Source of the DNA: Paragordius varius
Lineage: Eukaryota; Nematomorpha
Direction of reading: 5' to 3'
Length of the DNA: 64,000 nt
Assembly (NCBI GenBank): GCA_964247055.1
Contig: OZ176051.1
Span: 868,001-932,000 of the forward strand
In this document: positions 38,670-51,330 of the stretch, piece by piece
How the letters are laid out: each line of letters starts with the position of its first letter
How positions within the stretch are numbered: the first letter of the stretch is position 1
The notes under the pieces: generated by a model
Databases searched by the model: none
The model's input: only the letters and a program-made list of their open reading frames with translations
Told to the model about the DNA's origin: nothing
Made by a program: the position numbers and the translations under genes

Positions 38670-41535
38670 AGCGGTGAACAAAATTATTTTATTTACATTC
38701 TCTTAGTAAGACTACATCAAAATATAGAAATAGTTTGACAAACTCTTTCATATCCGATTTTTACAACGATACTTTAAAAATTAATGTATTAAACTAGTCG
38801 CATCAATACTCAAGTTAAACTTTGTCCTTAAAAATCGGATGTTCACCGGTGAACAAAATTATTTTTTATACATTCTCTTAGCAAGACTACATCAAAATAT
38901 AGAGATAGTTTGACAATTTCTTTCATATCCGATTTTTACAACGATACTTTAAAAATTAATGTATAAAACTAGTCGCATCAATACTCAAGCTAAACATTGT
39001 CCTTAAAAATCATATATTGGTCACCGGTGAACAAAACTATTTTTTCTACATCTTAGTAAGACTACATCAAAATATAGAGATAGTTTGACAAACTCTTTCA
39101 TATCCGATTTTTACAACGATATTTAAAAATTAATATATAAAAGTAGTCGTATCAATAAATCGCATACATACTCAAGTTAAACTTTGTCCTTAAAAATCGG
39201 ATATTGGTCACCGGTGAACAAAATTATTTTTTATACATTCTCTTAGTAAGACTACATCAAAATATAGAAATAGTTTGACAAATTCTTTCATATCCGATTT
39301 TTACAACGATACTTTAAAAATTAATGTATAAAACTAGTCGGATCAATACTCAAGCTAAACTTTGTTATTAAAAATCGGATATTGGTCACCGGTGAACAAA
39401 ATTATTTTTTATACATTCTCTTAGTAAGACTACATCAAAATATAGAGATAGTTTGACAAACTCTTTCATATCCGATTTTTACAACGATACTTTAAAAATT
39501 ATGGTATTAAACCAGTCGCATCAATACTCAAGTTAATTGTCCTTAAAAATCGAATATTGGTCACCGGTGAACAAAACTATTTTTTATACATTCTCTTAGT
39601 AAGACTACATCAAAATATAGAGATAGTTTGGCAAACTGTTTCATATCCGATTTTTACAACGATACTTTAAAAATTAATGTATAAAACTAGTCGCATCAAT
39701 ACTCAAGTTAAACTTTGTCCTTAAAAATCGGATATTGGTCACCGGTGAACAAAATAATTTTTTATACATTCTCTTAGGAGTACATCAAAATATAGAAATA
39801 GTTTGACAAACTCTTTCATATGCGATTTTTACAACGATGCTTTAAAAATTAATGTATTAAACTAGTCGCATCAATACTCAAGCTAAACATTGTCCTTAAA
39901 AATCGGATATTGGTCACCGGTGAACAAAACTATTTTTTATACATTCTCTTAGTAAGACTACATCAAAATATAGAGATAGTTTGACAAACTCTTTCATATC
40001 CGATTTTTACAACGATATTTAAAAATTAATATATAAAACTAGTCGTATCAATAAATCGCATACATACTCAAGTTAAACTTTGTCCTTAAAAATCGGATAT
40101 TGGTCACCGGTGAACAAAATTATTTTATTTACATTCTCTTAGTAAGACTACATCAAAATATAGAAATAGTTTGACAAACTCTTTCATATCCGATTTTTAC
40201 AACGATACTTTAAAAATTAATGTATTAAACTAGTCGCATCAATACTGAAGTTAAACTTTGTCCTTAAAAATCGGATGTTCACCGGTGAACAAAATTATTT
40301 TTTATACATTCTCTTAGCAAGACTACATCAAAATATAGAGATAGTTTGACAATTTCTTTCATATCCGATTTTTACAACGATACTTTAAAAATTAATGTAT
40401 AAAACTAGTCGCATCAATACTCAAGCTAAACATTGTCCTTAAAAATCATATATTGGTCACCGGTGAACAAAACTATTTTTTCTACATCTTAGTAAGACTA
40501 CATCAAAATATAGAGATAGTTTGACAAACTCTTTCATATCCGATTTTTACAACGATATTTAAAAATTAATATATAAAACTAGTCGTATCAATAAATCGCA
40601 TACATACTCAAGTTAAACTTTGTCCTTAAAAATCGGATATTGGTCACCGGTGAACAAAATTATTTTTTATACATTCTCTTAGTAAGACTACATCAAAATA
40701 TAGAAATAGTTTGACAAATTCTTTCATATCCGATTTTTACAACGATACTTTAAAAATTAATGTATAAAACTAGTCGGATCAATACTCAAGCTAAACTTTG
40801 TTATTAAAAATCGGATATTGGTCACCGGTGAACAAAATTATTTTTTTTACATTCTCTTAGTAAGACTACATCAAAATATAGAGATAGTTTGACAAACTCT
40901 TTCATATCCGATTTTTACAACGATACTTTAAAAATTATGGTATTAAACCAGTCGCATCAATACTCAAGTTAAACTTTGTCCTTAAAAATCGAATATTGGT
41001 CACCGGTGAACAAAACTATTTTTTATACATTCTCTTAGTAAGACTACATCAAAATATAGAGATAGTTTGGCAAACTGTTTCATATCCGATTTTTACAACG
41101 ATACTTTAAAAATTAATGTATAAAACTAGTCGCATCAATACTCAAGTTAAACTTTGTCCTTAAAAATCGGATATTGGTCACCGGTGAACAAAATAATTTT
41201 TTATACATTCTCTTAGGAGTACATCAAAATATAGAAATAGTTTGACAAACTCTTTCATATGCGATTTTTACAACGATGCTTTAAAAATTAATGTATTAAA
41301 CTAGTCGCATCAATACTCAAGCTAAACATTGTCCTTAAAAATCGGATATTGGTCACCGGTGAACAAAACTATTTTTTATACATTCTCTTAGTAAGACTAC
41401 ATCAAAATATAGAGATAGTTTGACAAACTCTTTCATATCCGATTTTTACAACGATATTTAAAAATTAATATATAAAACTAGTCGTATCAATAAATCGCAT
41501 ACATACTCAAGTTAAACTTTGTCCTTAAAAATCGG
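38661..41535 (+). repeat. Two copies of a 1436/1439-bp octamer
   Basis: Copy 1 is 38661-40096 (1436 bp) and copy 2 is 40097-41535 (1439 bp). Copy 2 monomers start at 40097 (178), 40275 (175), 40450 (187), 40637 (178), 40815 (178), 40993 (178), 41171 (175) and 41346 (190). Copy 1 is 3 bp shorter because of aagttaattgtcc near 39533. Shared private markers are aatcatatattgg (39011 and 40447) and ttttttctacatc. The last five units are the C-D-E-A-B set of the 899-bp HOR that follows, so the 8-mer looks like the parent or a relative of the 5-mer. Confidence 0.92.
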
Positions 41536-44500
41536 ATATTGGTCACCGGTGAACAAAATTATTTTTTATACATTCTCTTAGTAAGACTACATCAAAATAT
41601 AGAAATAGTTTGACAAATTCTTTCATATCCGATTTTTACAACGATACTTTAAAAATTAATGTATAAAACTAGTCGGATCAATACTCAAGCTAAACTTTGT
41701 TCTTAAAAATCGGATATTGGTCACCGGTGAACAAAACTATTTTTTATACATTCTCTTAGTAAGACTACATCAAAATATAGAGATAGTTTGACAAACTCTT
41801 TCATATCCGATTTTTACAACGATACTTTAAAAATTATGGTATTAAACCAGTCGCATCAATACTCAAGTTAAACTTTGTCCTTAAAAATCGAATATTGGTC
41901 ACCGGTGAACAAAACTATTTTTTATACATTCTCTTAGTAAGACTACATCAAAATATAGAGATAGTTTGGCAAACTGTTTCATATCCGATTTTTACAACGA
42001 TACTTTAAAAATTAATGTATAAAACTAGTCGCATCAATACTCAAGTTAAACTTTGTCCTTAAAAATCGAATATTGGTCACCGGTGAACAAAATAATTTTT
42101 TATACATTCTCTTAGGAGTACATCAAAATATAGAAATAGTTTGACAAACTCTTTCATATGCGATTTTTACAACGATGCTTTAAAAATTAATGTATTAAAC
42201 TAGTCGCATCAATACTCAAGCTAAACATTGTCCTTAAAAATCGGATATTGGTCACCGGTGAACAAAACTATTTTTTATACATTCTCTTAGTAAGACTACA
42301 TCAAAATATAGAGATAGTTTGACAAACTCTTTCATATCCGATTTTTACAACGATATTTAAAAATTAATATATAAAACTAGTCGTATCAATAAATCGCATA
42401 CATACTCAAGTTAAACTTTGTCCTTAAAAATCGGATATTGGTCACCGGTGAACAAAATTATTTTTTATACATTCTCTTAGTAAGACTACATCAAAATATA
42501 GAAATAGTTTGACAAATTCTTTCATATCCGATTTTTACAACGATACTTTAAAAATTAATGTATAAAACTAGTCGGATCAATACTCAAGCTAAACTTTGTT
42601 ATTAAAAATCGGATATTGGTCACCGGTGAACAAAATTATTTTTTTTACATTCTCTTAGTAAGACTACATCAAAATATAGAGATAGTTTGACAAACTCTTT
42701 CATATCCGATTTTTACAACGATACTTTAAAAATTATGGTATTAAACCAGTCGCATCAATACTCAAGTTAAACTTTGTCCTTAAAAATCGAATATTGGTCA
42801 CCGGTGAACAAAACTATTTTTTATACATTCTCTTAGTAAGACTACATCAAAATATAGAGATAGTTTGGCAAACTGTTTCATATCCGATTTTTACAACGAT
42901 ACTTTAAAAATTAATGTATAAAACTAGTCGCATCAATACTCAAGTTAAACTTTGTCCTTAAAAATCGGATATTGGTCACCGGTGAACAAAATAATTTTTT
43001 ATACATTCTCTTAGGAGTACATCAAAATATAGAAATAGTTTGACAAACTCTTTCATATGCGATTTTTACAACGATGCTTTAAAAATTAATGTATTAAACT
43101 AGTCGCATCAATACTCAAGCTAAACATTGTCCTTAAAAATCGGATATTGGTCACCGGTGAACAAAACTATTTTTTATACATTCTCTTAGTAAGACTACAT
43201 CAAAATATAGAGATAGTTTGACAAACTCTTTCATATCCGATTTTTACAACGATATTTAAAAATTAATATATAAAACTAGTCGTATCAATAAATCGCATAC
43301 ATACTCAAGTTAAACTTTGTCCTTAAAAATCGGATATTGGTCACCGGTGAACAAAATTATTTTTTATACATTCTCTTAGTAAGACTACATCAAAATATAG
43401 AAATAGTTTGACAAATTCTTTCATATCCGATTTTTACAACGATACTTTAAAAATTAATGTATAAAACTAGTCGGATCAATACTCAAGCTAAACTTTGTTC
43501 TTAAAAATCGGATATTGGTCACCGGTGAACAAAATTATTTTTTATACATTCTCTTAGTAAGACTACATCAAAATATAGAGATAGTTTGACAAACTCTTTC
43601 ATATCCGATTTTTACAACGATACTTTAAAAATTATGGTATTAAACCAGTCGCATCAATACTCAAGTTAAACTTTGTCCTTAAAAATCGAATATTGGTCAC
43701 CGGTGAACAAAACTATTTTTTATACATTCTCTTAGTAAGACTACATCAAAATATAGAGATAGTTTGGCAAACTGTTTCATATCCGATTTTTACAACGATA
43801 CTTTAAAAATTAATGTATAAAACTAGTCGCATCAATACTCAAGTTAAACTTTGTCCTTAAAAATCGAATATTGGTCACCGGTGAACAAAATAATTTTTTA
43901 TACATTCTCTTAGGAGTACATCAAAATATAGAAATAGTTTGACAAACTCTTTCATATGCGATTTTTACAACGATGCTTTAAAAATTAATGTATTAAACTA
44001 GTCGCATCAATACTCAAGCTAAACATTGTCCTTAAAAATCGGATATTGGTCACCGGTGAACAAAACTATTTTTTATACATTCTCTTAGTAAGACTACATC
44101 AAAATATAGAGATAGTTTGACAAACTCTTTCATATCCGATTTTTACAACGATATTTAAAAATTAATATATAAAACTAGTCGTATCAATAAATCGCATACA
44201 TACTCAAGTTAAACTTTGTCCTTAAAAATCGGATATTGGTCACCGGTGAACAAAATTATTTTTTATACATTCTCTTAGTAAGACTACATCAAAATATAGA
44301 AATAGTTTGACAAATTCTTTCATATCCGATTTTTACAACGATACTTTAAAAATTAATGTATAAAACTAGTCGGATCAATACTCAAGCTAAACTTTGTTAT
44401 TAAAAATCGGATATTGGTCACCGGTGAACAAAATTATTTTTTTTACATTCTCTTAGTAAGACTACATCAAAATATAGAGATAGTTTGACAAACTCTTTCA

Positions 44501-46208
44501 TATCCGATTTTTACAACGATACTTTAAAAATTATGGTATTAAACCAGTCGCATCAATACTCAAGTTAAACTTTGTCCTTAAAAATCGAATATTGGTCACC
44601 GGTGAACAAAACTATTTTTTATACATTCTCTTAGTAAGACTACATCAAAATATAGAGATAGTTTGGCAAACTGTTTCATATCCGATTTTTACAACGATAC
44701 TTTAAAAATTAATGTATAAAACTAGTCGCATCAATACTCAAGTTAAACTTTGTCCTTAAAAATCGGATATTGGTCACCGGTGAACAAAATAATTTTTTAT
44801 ACATTCTCTTAGGAGTACATCAAAATATAGAAATAGTTTGACAAACTCTTTCATATGCGATTTTTACAACGATGCTTTAAAAATTAATGTATTAAACTAG
44901 TCGCATCAATACTCAAGCTAAACATTGTCCTTAAAAATCGGATATTGGTCACCGGTGAACAAAACTATTTTTTATACATTCTCTTTGTAAGACTACATCA
45001 AAATATAGAGATAGTTTGACAAACTCTTTCATATCCGATTTTTACAACGATATTTAAAAATTAATATATAAAACTAGTCGTATCAATAAATCGCATACAT
45101 ACTCAAGTTAAACTTTGTCCTTAAAAATCGGATATTGGTCACCGGTGAACAAAATTATTTTTTATACATTCTCTTAGTAAGACTACATCAAAATATAGAA
45201 ATAGTTTGACAAATTCTTTCATATCCGATTTTTACAACGATACTTTAAAAATTAATGTATAAAACTAGTCGGATCAATACTCAAGCTAAACTTTGTTCTT
45301 AAAAATCGGATATTGGTCACCGGTGAACAAAATTATTTTTTATACATTCTCTTAGTAAGACTACATCAAAATATAGAGATAGTTTGACAAACTCTTTCAT
45401 ATCCGATTTTTACAACGATACTTTAAAAATTATGGTATTAAACCAGTCGCATCAATACTCAAGTTAAACTTTGTCCTTAAAAATCGAATATTGGTCACCG
45501 GTGAACAAAACTATTTTTTATACATTCTCTTAGTAAGACTACATCAAAATATAGAGATAGTTTGGCAAACTGTTTCATATCCGATTTTTACAACGATACT
45601 TTAAAAATTAATGTATAAAACTAGTCGCATCAATACTCAAGTTAAACTTTGTCCTTAAAAATCGAATATTGGTCACCGGTGAACAAAATAATTTTTTATA
45701 CATTCTCTTAGGAGTACATCAAAATATAGAAATAGTTTGACAAATTCTTTCATATGCGATTTTTACAACGATGCTTTAAAAATTAATGTATTAAACTAGT
45801 CGCATCAATACTCAAGCTAAACATTGTCCTTAAAAATCGGATATTGGTCACCGGTGAACAAAACTATTTTTTATACATTCTCTTAGTAAGACTACATCAA
45901 AATATAGAGATAGTTTGACAAACTCTTTCATATCCGATTTTTACAACGATATTTAAAAATTAATATATAAAACTAGTCGTATCAATAAATCGCATACATA
46001 CTCAAGTTAAACTTTGTCCTTAAAAATCGGATATTGGTCACCGGTGAACAAAATTATTTTTTATACATTCTCTTAGTAAGACTACATCAAAATATAGAAA
46101 TAGTTTGACAAATTCTTTCATATCCGATTTTTACAACGATACTTTAAAAATTAATGTATAAAACTAGTCGGATCAATACTCAAGCTAAACTTTGTTCTTA
46201 AAAATCGG
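40815..46208 (+). repeat. Second-order repeat: 1798-bp dimer of the pentamer, three copies
   Basis: Alternate 899-bp units differ consistently. One type has gttattaaaaatcgg before D, ttttttttacatt in D and cggatatt at the start of A (D starts 40815, 42613, 44411). The other has gttcttaaaaatcgg, ttttttatacatt and cgaatatt at the start of A. The alternation holds for three full cycles of 2 x 899 = 1798 bp. It stops at 46209, where two units of the second type follow each other. One unit of the second type (41714) also has an aaaactatt variant. Confidence 0.9.
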
Positions 46209-46739
46209 ATATTGGTCACCGGTGAACAAAATTATTTTTTATACATTCTCTTAGTAAGACTACATCAAAATATAGAGATAGTTTGACAAACTCTTTCATA
46301 TCCGATTTTTACAACGATACTTTAAAAATTATGGTATTAAACCAGTCGCATCAATACTCAAGTTAAACTTTGTCCTTAAAAATCGAATATTGGTCACCGG
46401 TGAACAAAACTATTTTTTATACATTCTCTTAGTAAGACTACATCAAAATATAGAGATAGTTTGGCAAACTGTTTCATATCCGATTTTTACAACGATACTT
46501 TAAAAATTAATGTATAAAACTAGTCGCATCAATACTCAAGTTAAACTTTGTCCTTAAAAATCGAATATTGGTCACCGGTGAACAAAATAATTTTTTATAC
46601 ATTCTCTTAGGAGTACTTCAAAATATCGAAATAGTTTGACAAACTCTTTCATATGCGATTTTTACAACGATGCTTTAAAAATTAATGTATTAAACTAGTC
46701 GCATCAATACTCAAGCTAAACATTGTCCTTAAAAATCGG

Positions 46740-46917
46740 ATATTGGTCACCGGTGAACAAAACTATTTTTTATACATTCTCTTAGTAAGACTACATCAAA
46801 ATATAGAGATAGTTTGACAAACTCTTTCATATCCGATTTTTACAACGATACTTTAAAAATTATGGTATTAAACCAGTCGCATCAATACTCAAGTTAAACT
46901 TTGTCCTTAAAAATCGA
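46740..46917 (+). repeat. Hybrid B/D monomer at an unequal-exchange junction
   Basis: This 178-bp unit follows A, where B is expected. It begins with the aaaactatt and gtaagactac features shared by B and some D units, then ends as D (gatactttaaaaattatgg, ccagtcg, cgaatatt). The remaining B and the whole C unit are missing. The A-to-A spacing drops from 899 to 531 bp, a loss of 368 = 190+178. A single crossover between misaligned B and D monomers explains it. Confidence 0.85.
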
Positions 46918-47635
46918 ATATTGGTCACCGGTGAACAAAACTATTTTTTATACATTCTCTTAGTAAGACTACATCAAAATATAGAGATAGTTTGGCAAAC
47001 TGTTTCATATCCGATTTTTACAACGATACTTTAAAAATTAATGTATAAAACTAGTCGCATCAATACTCAAGTTAAACTTTGTCCTTAAAAATCGAATATT
47101 GGTCACCGGTGAACAAAATAATTGTTTATACATTCTCTTAGGAGTACATCAAAATATAGAAATAGTTTGACAAACTCTTTCATATGCGATTTTTACAACG
47201 ATGCTTTAAAAATTAATGTATTAAACTAGTCGCATCAATACTCAAGCTAAACATTGTCCTTAAAAATCGGATATTGGTCACCGGTGAACAAAACTATTTT
47301 TTATACATTCTCTTAGTAAGACTACATCAAAATATAGAGATAGTTTGACAAACTCTTTCATATCCGATTTTTACAACGATATTTAAAAATTAATATATAA
47401 AACTAGTCGTATCAATAAATCGCATACATACTCAAGTTAAACTTTGTCCTTAAAAATCGGATATTGGTCACCGGTGAACAAAATTATTTTTTATACATTC
47501 TCTTAGTAAGACTACATCAAAATATAGAAATAGTTTGACAAATTCTTTCATATCCGATTTTTACAATACTTTAAAAATTAATGTATAAAACTAGTCGGAT
47601 CAATACTCAAGCTAAACTTTGTTCTTAAAAATCGG

Positions 47636-50173
47636 ATATTGGTCACCGGTGAACAAAATTATTTTTTATACATTCTCTTAGTAAGACTACATCAAAATAT
47701 AGAGATAGTTTGACAAACTCTTTCATATCCGATTTTTACAACGATACTTTAAAAATTATGGTATTAAACCAGTCGCATCAATACTCAAGTTAAACTTTGT
47801 CCTTAAAAATCGAATATTGGTCACCGGTGAACAAAACTATTTTTTATACATTCTCTTAGTAAGACTACATCAAAATATAGAGATAGTTTGGCAAACTGTT
47901 TCATATCCGATTTTTACAACGATACTTTAAAAATTAATGTATAAAACTAGTCGCATCAATACTCAAGTTAAACTTTGTCCTTAAAAATCGAATATTGGTC
48001 ACCGGTGAACAAAATAATTTTTTATACATTCTCTTAGGAGTACTTCAAAATATCGAAATAGTTTGACAAACTCTTTCATATGCGATTTTTACAACGATGC
48101 TTTAAAAATTAATGTATTAAACTAGTCGCATCAATACTCAAGCTAAACATTGTCCTTAAAAATCGGATATTGGTCACCGGTGAACAAAACTATTTTTTAT
48201 ACATTCTCTTAGTAAGACTACATCAAAATATAGAGATAGTTTGACAAACTCTTTCATATCCGATTTTTACAACGATACTTTAAAAATTAATGTATAAAAC
48301 TAGTCGTATCAATAAATCGCATCAATACTCAAGTTAAACTTTCTCCTTAAAAATCGGATATTGGTCACCGGTGAACAAAACTATTTTTTATACATTCTCT
48401 TAGTAAGACTACATCAAAATATAGAGATAGTTTGACAAACTCTTTCATATCCGATTTTTACAACGATATTTAAAAATTAATATATAAAACTAGTCGTATC
48501 AATAAATCGCATACACACTCAAGTTAAACTTTGTCCTTAAAAATCGGATATTGGTCAACCGGTGAACAAAATTATTTTTTATACATTCTCTTAGTAGGAC
48601 TACATCAAAATATAGAGATAGTTTGGCAAACTCTTTCATATCCGATTTTTACAACGATACTTTAAAAATTAATGTATAAAACTAGTCGCATCAATACTAA
48701 AGTTAAACTTTGTCCTTAAAAATCGGATATTGGTCACCGGTGAACAAAATTATTTTTTATACATTCTCTTAGTAAGACTACATCAAAATATAGAAATAGT
48801 TTGACAAATTCTTTCATATCCGATTTTTACAACGATACTTTAAAAATTATGGTATTAAACCAGTCGCATCAATACTCAAGTTAAACTTTGTCCTTAAAAA
48901 TCGAATATTGGTCACCGGTGAACAAAACTATTTTTTATACATTCTCTTAGTAAGACTACATCAAAATATAGAGATAGTTTGACAAACTCTTTCATATCCG
49001 ATTTTTACAACGATACTTTAAAAATTATGGTATTAAACCAGTCGCATCAATACTCAAGTTAAACTTTGTCCTTAAAAATCGAATATTGGTCACCGGTGAA
49101 CAAAACTATTTTTTATACATTCTCTTAGTAAGACTACATCAAAATATAGAGATAGTTTGGCAAACTGTTTCATATCCGATTTTTACAACGATACTTTAAA
49201 AATTAATGTATAAAACTAGTCGCATCAATACTCAAGTTAAACTTTGTCCTTAAAAATCGAATATTGGTCACCGGTGAACAAAATAATTTTTTATACATTC
49301 TCTTAGGAGTACATCAAAATATAGAAATAGTTTGACAAACTCTTTCATATGCGATTTTTACAACGATGCTTTAAAAATTAATGTATTAAACTAGTCGCAT
49401 CAATACTCAAGCTAAACATTGTCCTTAAAAATCGGATATTGGTCACCGGTGAACAAAACTATTTTTTATACATTCTCTTAGTAAGACTACATCAAAATAT
49501 AGAGATAGTTTGACAAACTCTTTCATATCCGATTATTACAACGATACTTTAAAAATTAATGTATAAAACTAGTCGTATCAATAAATCGCATCAATACTCA
49601 AGTTAAACTTTCTCCTTAAAAATCGGATATTGGTCATTGGTGAACAAAACTATTTTTTATACATTCTCTTAGTAAGACTACATCAAAATATAGAGATAGT
49701 TTGACAAACTCTTTCATATCCGATTTTTACAACGATATTTAAAAATTAATATATAAAACTAGTCGTATCAATAAATCGCATACACACTCAAGTTAAACTT
49801 TGTCCTTAAAAATCGGATATTGGTCAACCGGTGAACAAAATTATTTTTTATACATTCTCTTAGTAGGACTACATCAAAATATAGAGATAGTTTGGCAAAC
49901 TCTTTCATATCCGATTTTTACAACGATACTTTAAAAATTAATGTATAAAACTAGTCGCATCAATACTAAAGTTAAACTTTGTCCTTAAAAATCGGATATT
50001 GGTCACCGGTGAACAAAATTATTTTTAATACATTCTCTTAGTAAGACTACATCAAAATATAGAAATAGTTTGACAAATTCTTTCATATCCGATTTTTACA
50101 ACGATACTTTAAAAATTATGGTATTAAACCAGTCGCATCAATACTCAAGTTAAACTTTGTCCTTAAAAATCGA
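47636..50173 (+). repeat. Two copies of a 1269-bp heptamer
   Basis: Copy 1 is 47636-48904 and copy 2 is 48905-50173. Markers are the A-type ggagtac (48037 and 49306), E starts (47814 and 49083) and the private tcaatactaaag (48691 and 49960). The heptamer carries D, E and A from the 899-bp array followed by monomers typical of other regions: a ctttctcc long unit, a catacacac long unit, a caaccggtg tttggca unit and a gaaatag unit ending attatgg. This makes it a junction product between the HOR array and older sequence. Private changes in copy 2 include tcattggtgaac near 49635. Confidence 0.9.
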
Positions 50174-51330
50174 ATATTGGTCACCGGTGAACAAAACTAT
50201 TTTTTATACATTCTCTTAGTAAGACTACATCAAAATATAGAGATAGTTTGACAAACTCTTTCATATCCGATTTTTACAACGATATTTAAAAATTAATATA
50301 TAAAACTAGTCGTATCAATAAATCGCATACACACTCAAGTTAAACTTTGTCCTTAAAAATCGGATATTGGTCAACCGGTGAACAAAATTATTTTTATACA
50401 TTCTCTTAGTAAGACTACATCAAAATATAGAGATAATTTGACAAACTCTTTCATATCCGATTTTTACAACGATACTTTAAAAATAAATGTATAAAACTAG
50501 GCGTATCAATAAATAGCATCAATACTCAAGTTAAACTTTGTCCTTAAAAATCGGATATTGGTCACCGGTGAACAAAATTATTTTTTATACATTCTCTTAG
50601 TAGGACTACATCAAAATATAGAGATAGCTTGGCAAACTGTTTCATATCCGATTTTTACAACGATACTTTAAAAATTAATGTATAAAACTAGTCGCATCAA
50701 TACTCAAGTTAAACTTTGTCCTTAAAAATCGAATATTGGTCACCGGTGAACAAAATTATTTTTTATACATTCTTTTAGGAGTACATCAAAATATAGAAAT
50801 AGTTTGACAAACTCTTTCATATTCGATTTTTACAACGATACTTTAAAAATTAATGTATTAAACTAGTCGCATCAATACTCAAGCTAAACATTGTCCTTAA
50901 AAATCGGATATTGGTCACCGGTGAACAAAACTATTTTTTATACATTCTCTTAGTAAGACTACATCAAAATATAGAGATAGTTTGACAAACTCTTTTATAT
51001 CCGATTTTTACAACGATACTTTAAAAATTAATGTATAAAACTAGTCGTATCAATAAATCGCATCAATACTCAAGTTAAACTTTCTCCTTAAAAATCGGAT
51101 ATTGGTCACCGGTGAACAAAACTATTTTTTATACATTCTCTTAGTAAGACTACATCAAAATATAGAGATAGTTTGACAAACTCTTTCATATCCGATTTTT
51201 ACAACGATATTTAAAAATTAATATATAAAACTAGGCGTATCAATAAATCGCATCAATACTCAAGTTAAACTTTGTCCTTAAAAATCGGATATTGGTCACC
51301 GGTGAACAAAATTATTTTTTATACATTCTC
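49600..51330 (+). repeat. Segment repeated at about 56870-58600 (offset 7270-7271 bp)
   Basis: Markers are tcaatactaaag (49960 and 57230) and gagatagcttggcaaactg (50621 and 57892). The 1-bp change in offset comes from a T lost in attatttttatac near 50390. The left edge is near the ctttctcc junction (about 49600 and 56870). The right edge is where gtagg at about 51331 meets gtaag at about 58602. About 9-10 monomers are shared. Confidence 0.83.

Larger units (their letters stand above)
40637..48166 (+). repeat. Pentamer higher-order repeat array, 899-bp unit
   Basis: The unit is C (178, gtcggatcaatac...agctaaac), D (178, attatggtattaaaccagtcg), E (178, tttggcaaactgtttc), A (175, cttaggagtac, tatgcgattttt, gatgcttt) and B (190, gatattt plus the 13-bp insertion), summing to 899. 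C units start at 40637, 41536, 42435, 43334, 44233, 45132 and 46031, all 899 apart. The A marker ggagtac occurs at 41216, 42115, 43014, 43913, 44812, 45711 and 46610, again 899 apart. The cycle is broken once by a 368-bp loss (A marker 46610 to 47141), then resumes with an 896-bp unit carrying a 3-bp loss near 47566. Copies differ at only a few positions. Confidence 0.95.

Noticed and set aside
38661-38680. The ggtcagcgg change at the end of the 3789-bp duplication as a special boundary element
   Set aside because: It is a single substitution in the dyad, and other monomers carry similar isolated changes (e.g. near 10136, 13382 and 58016).
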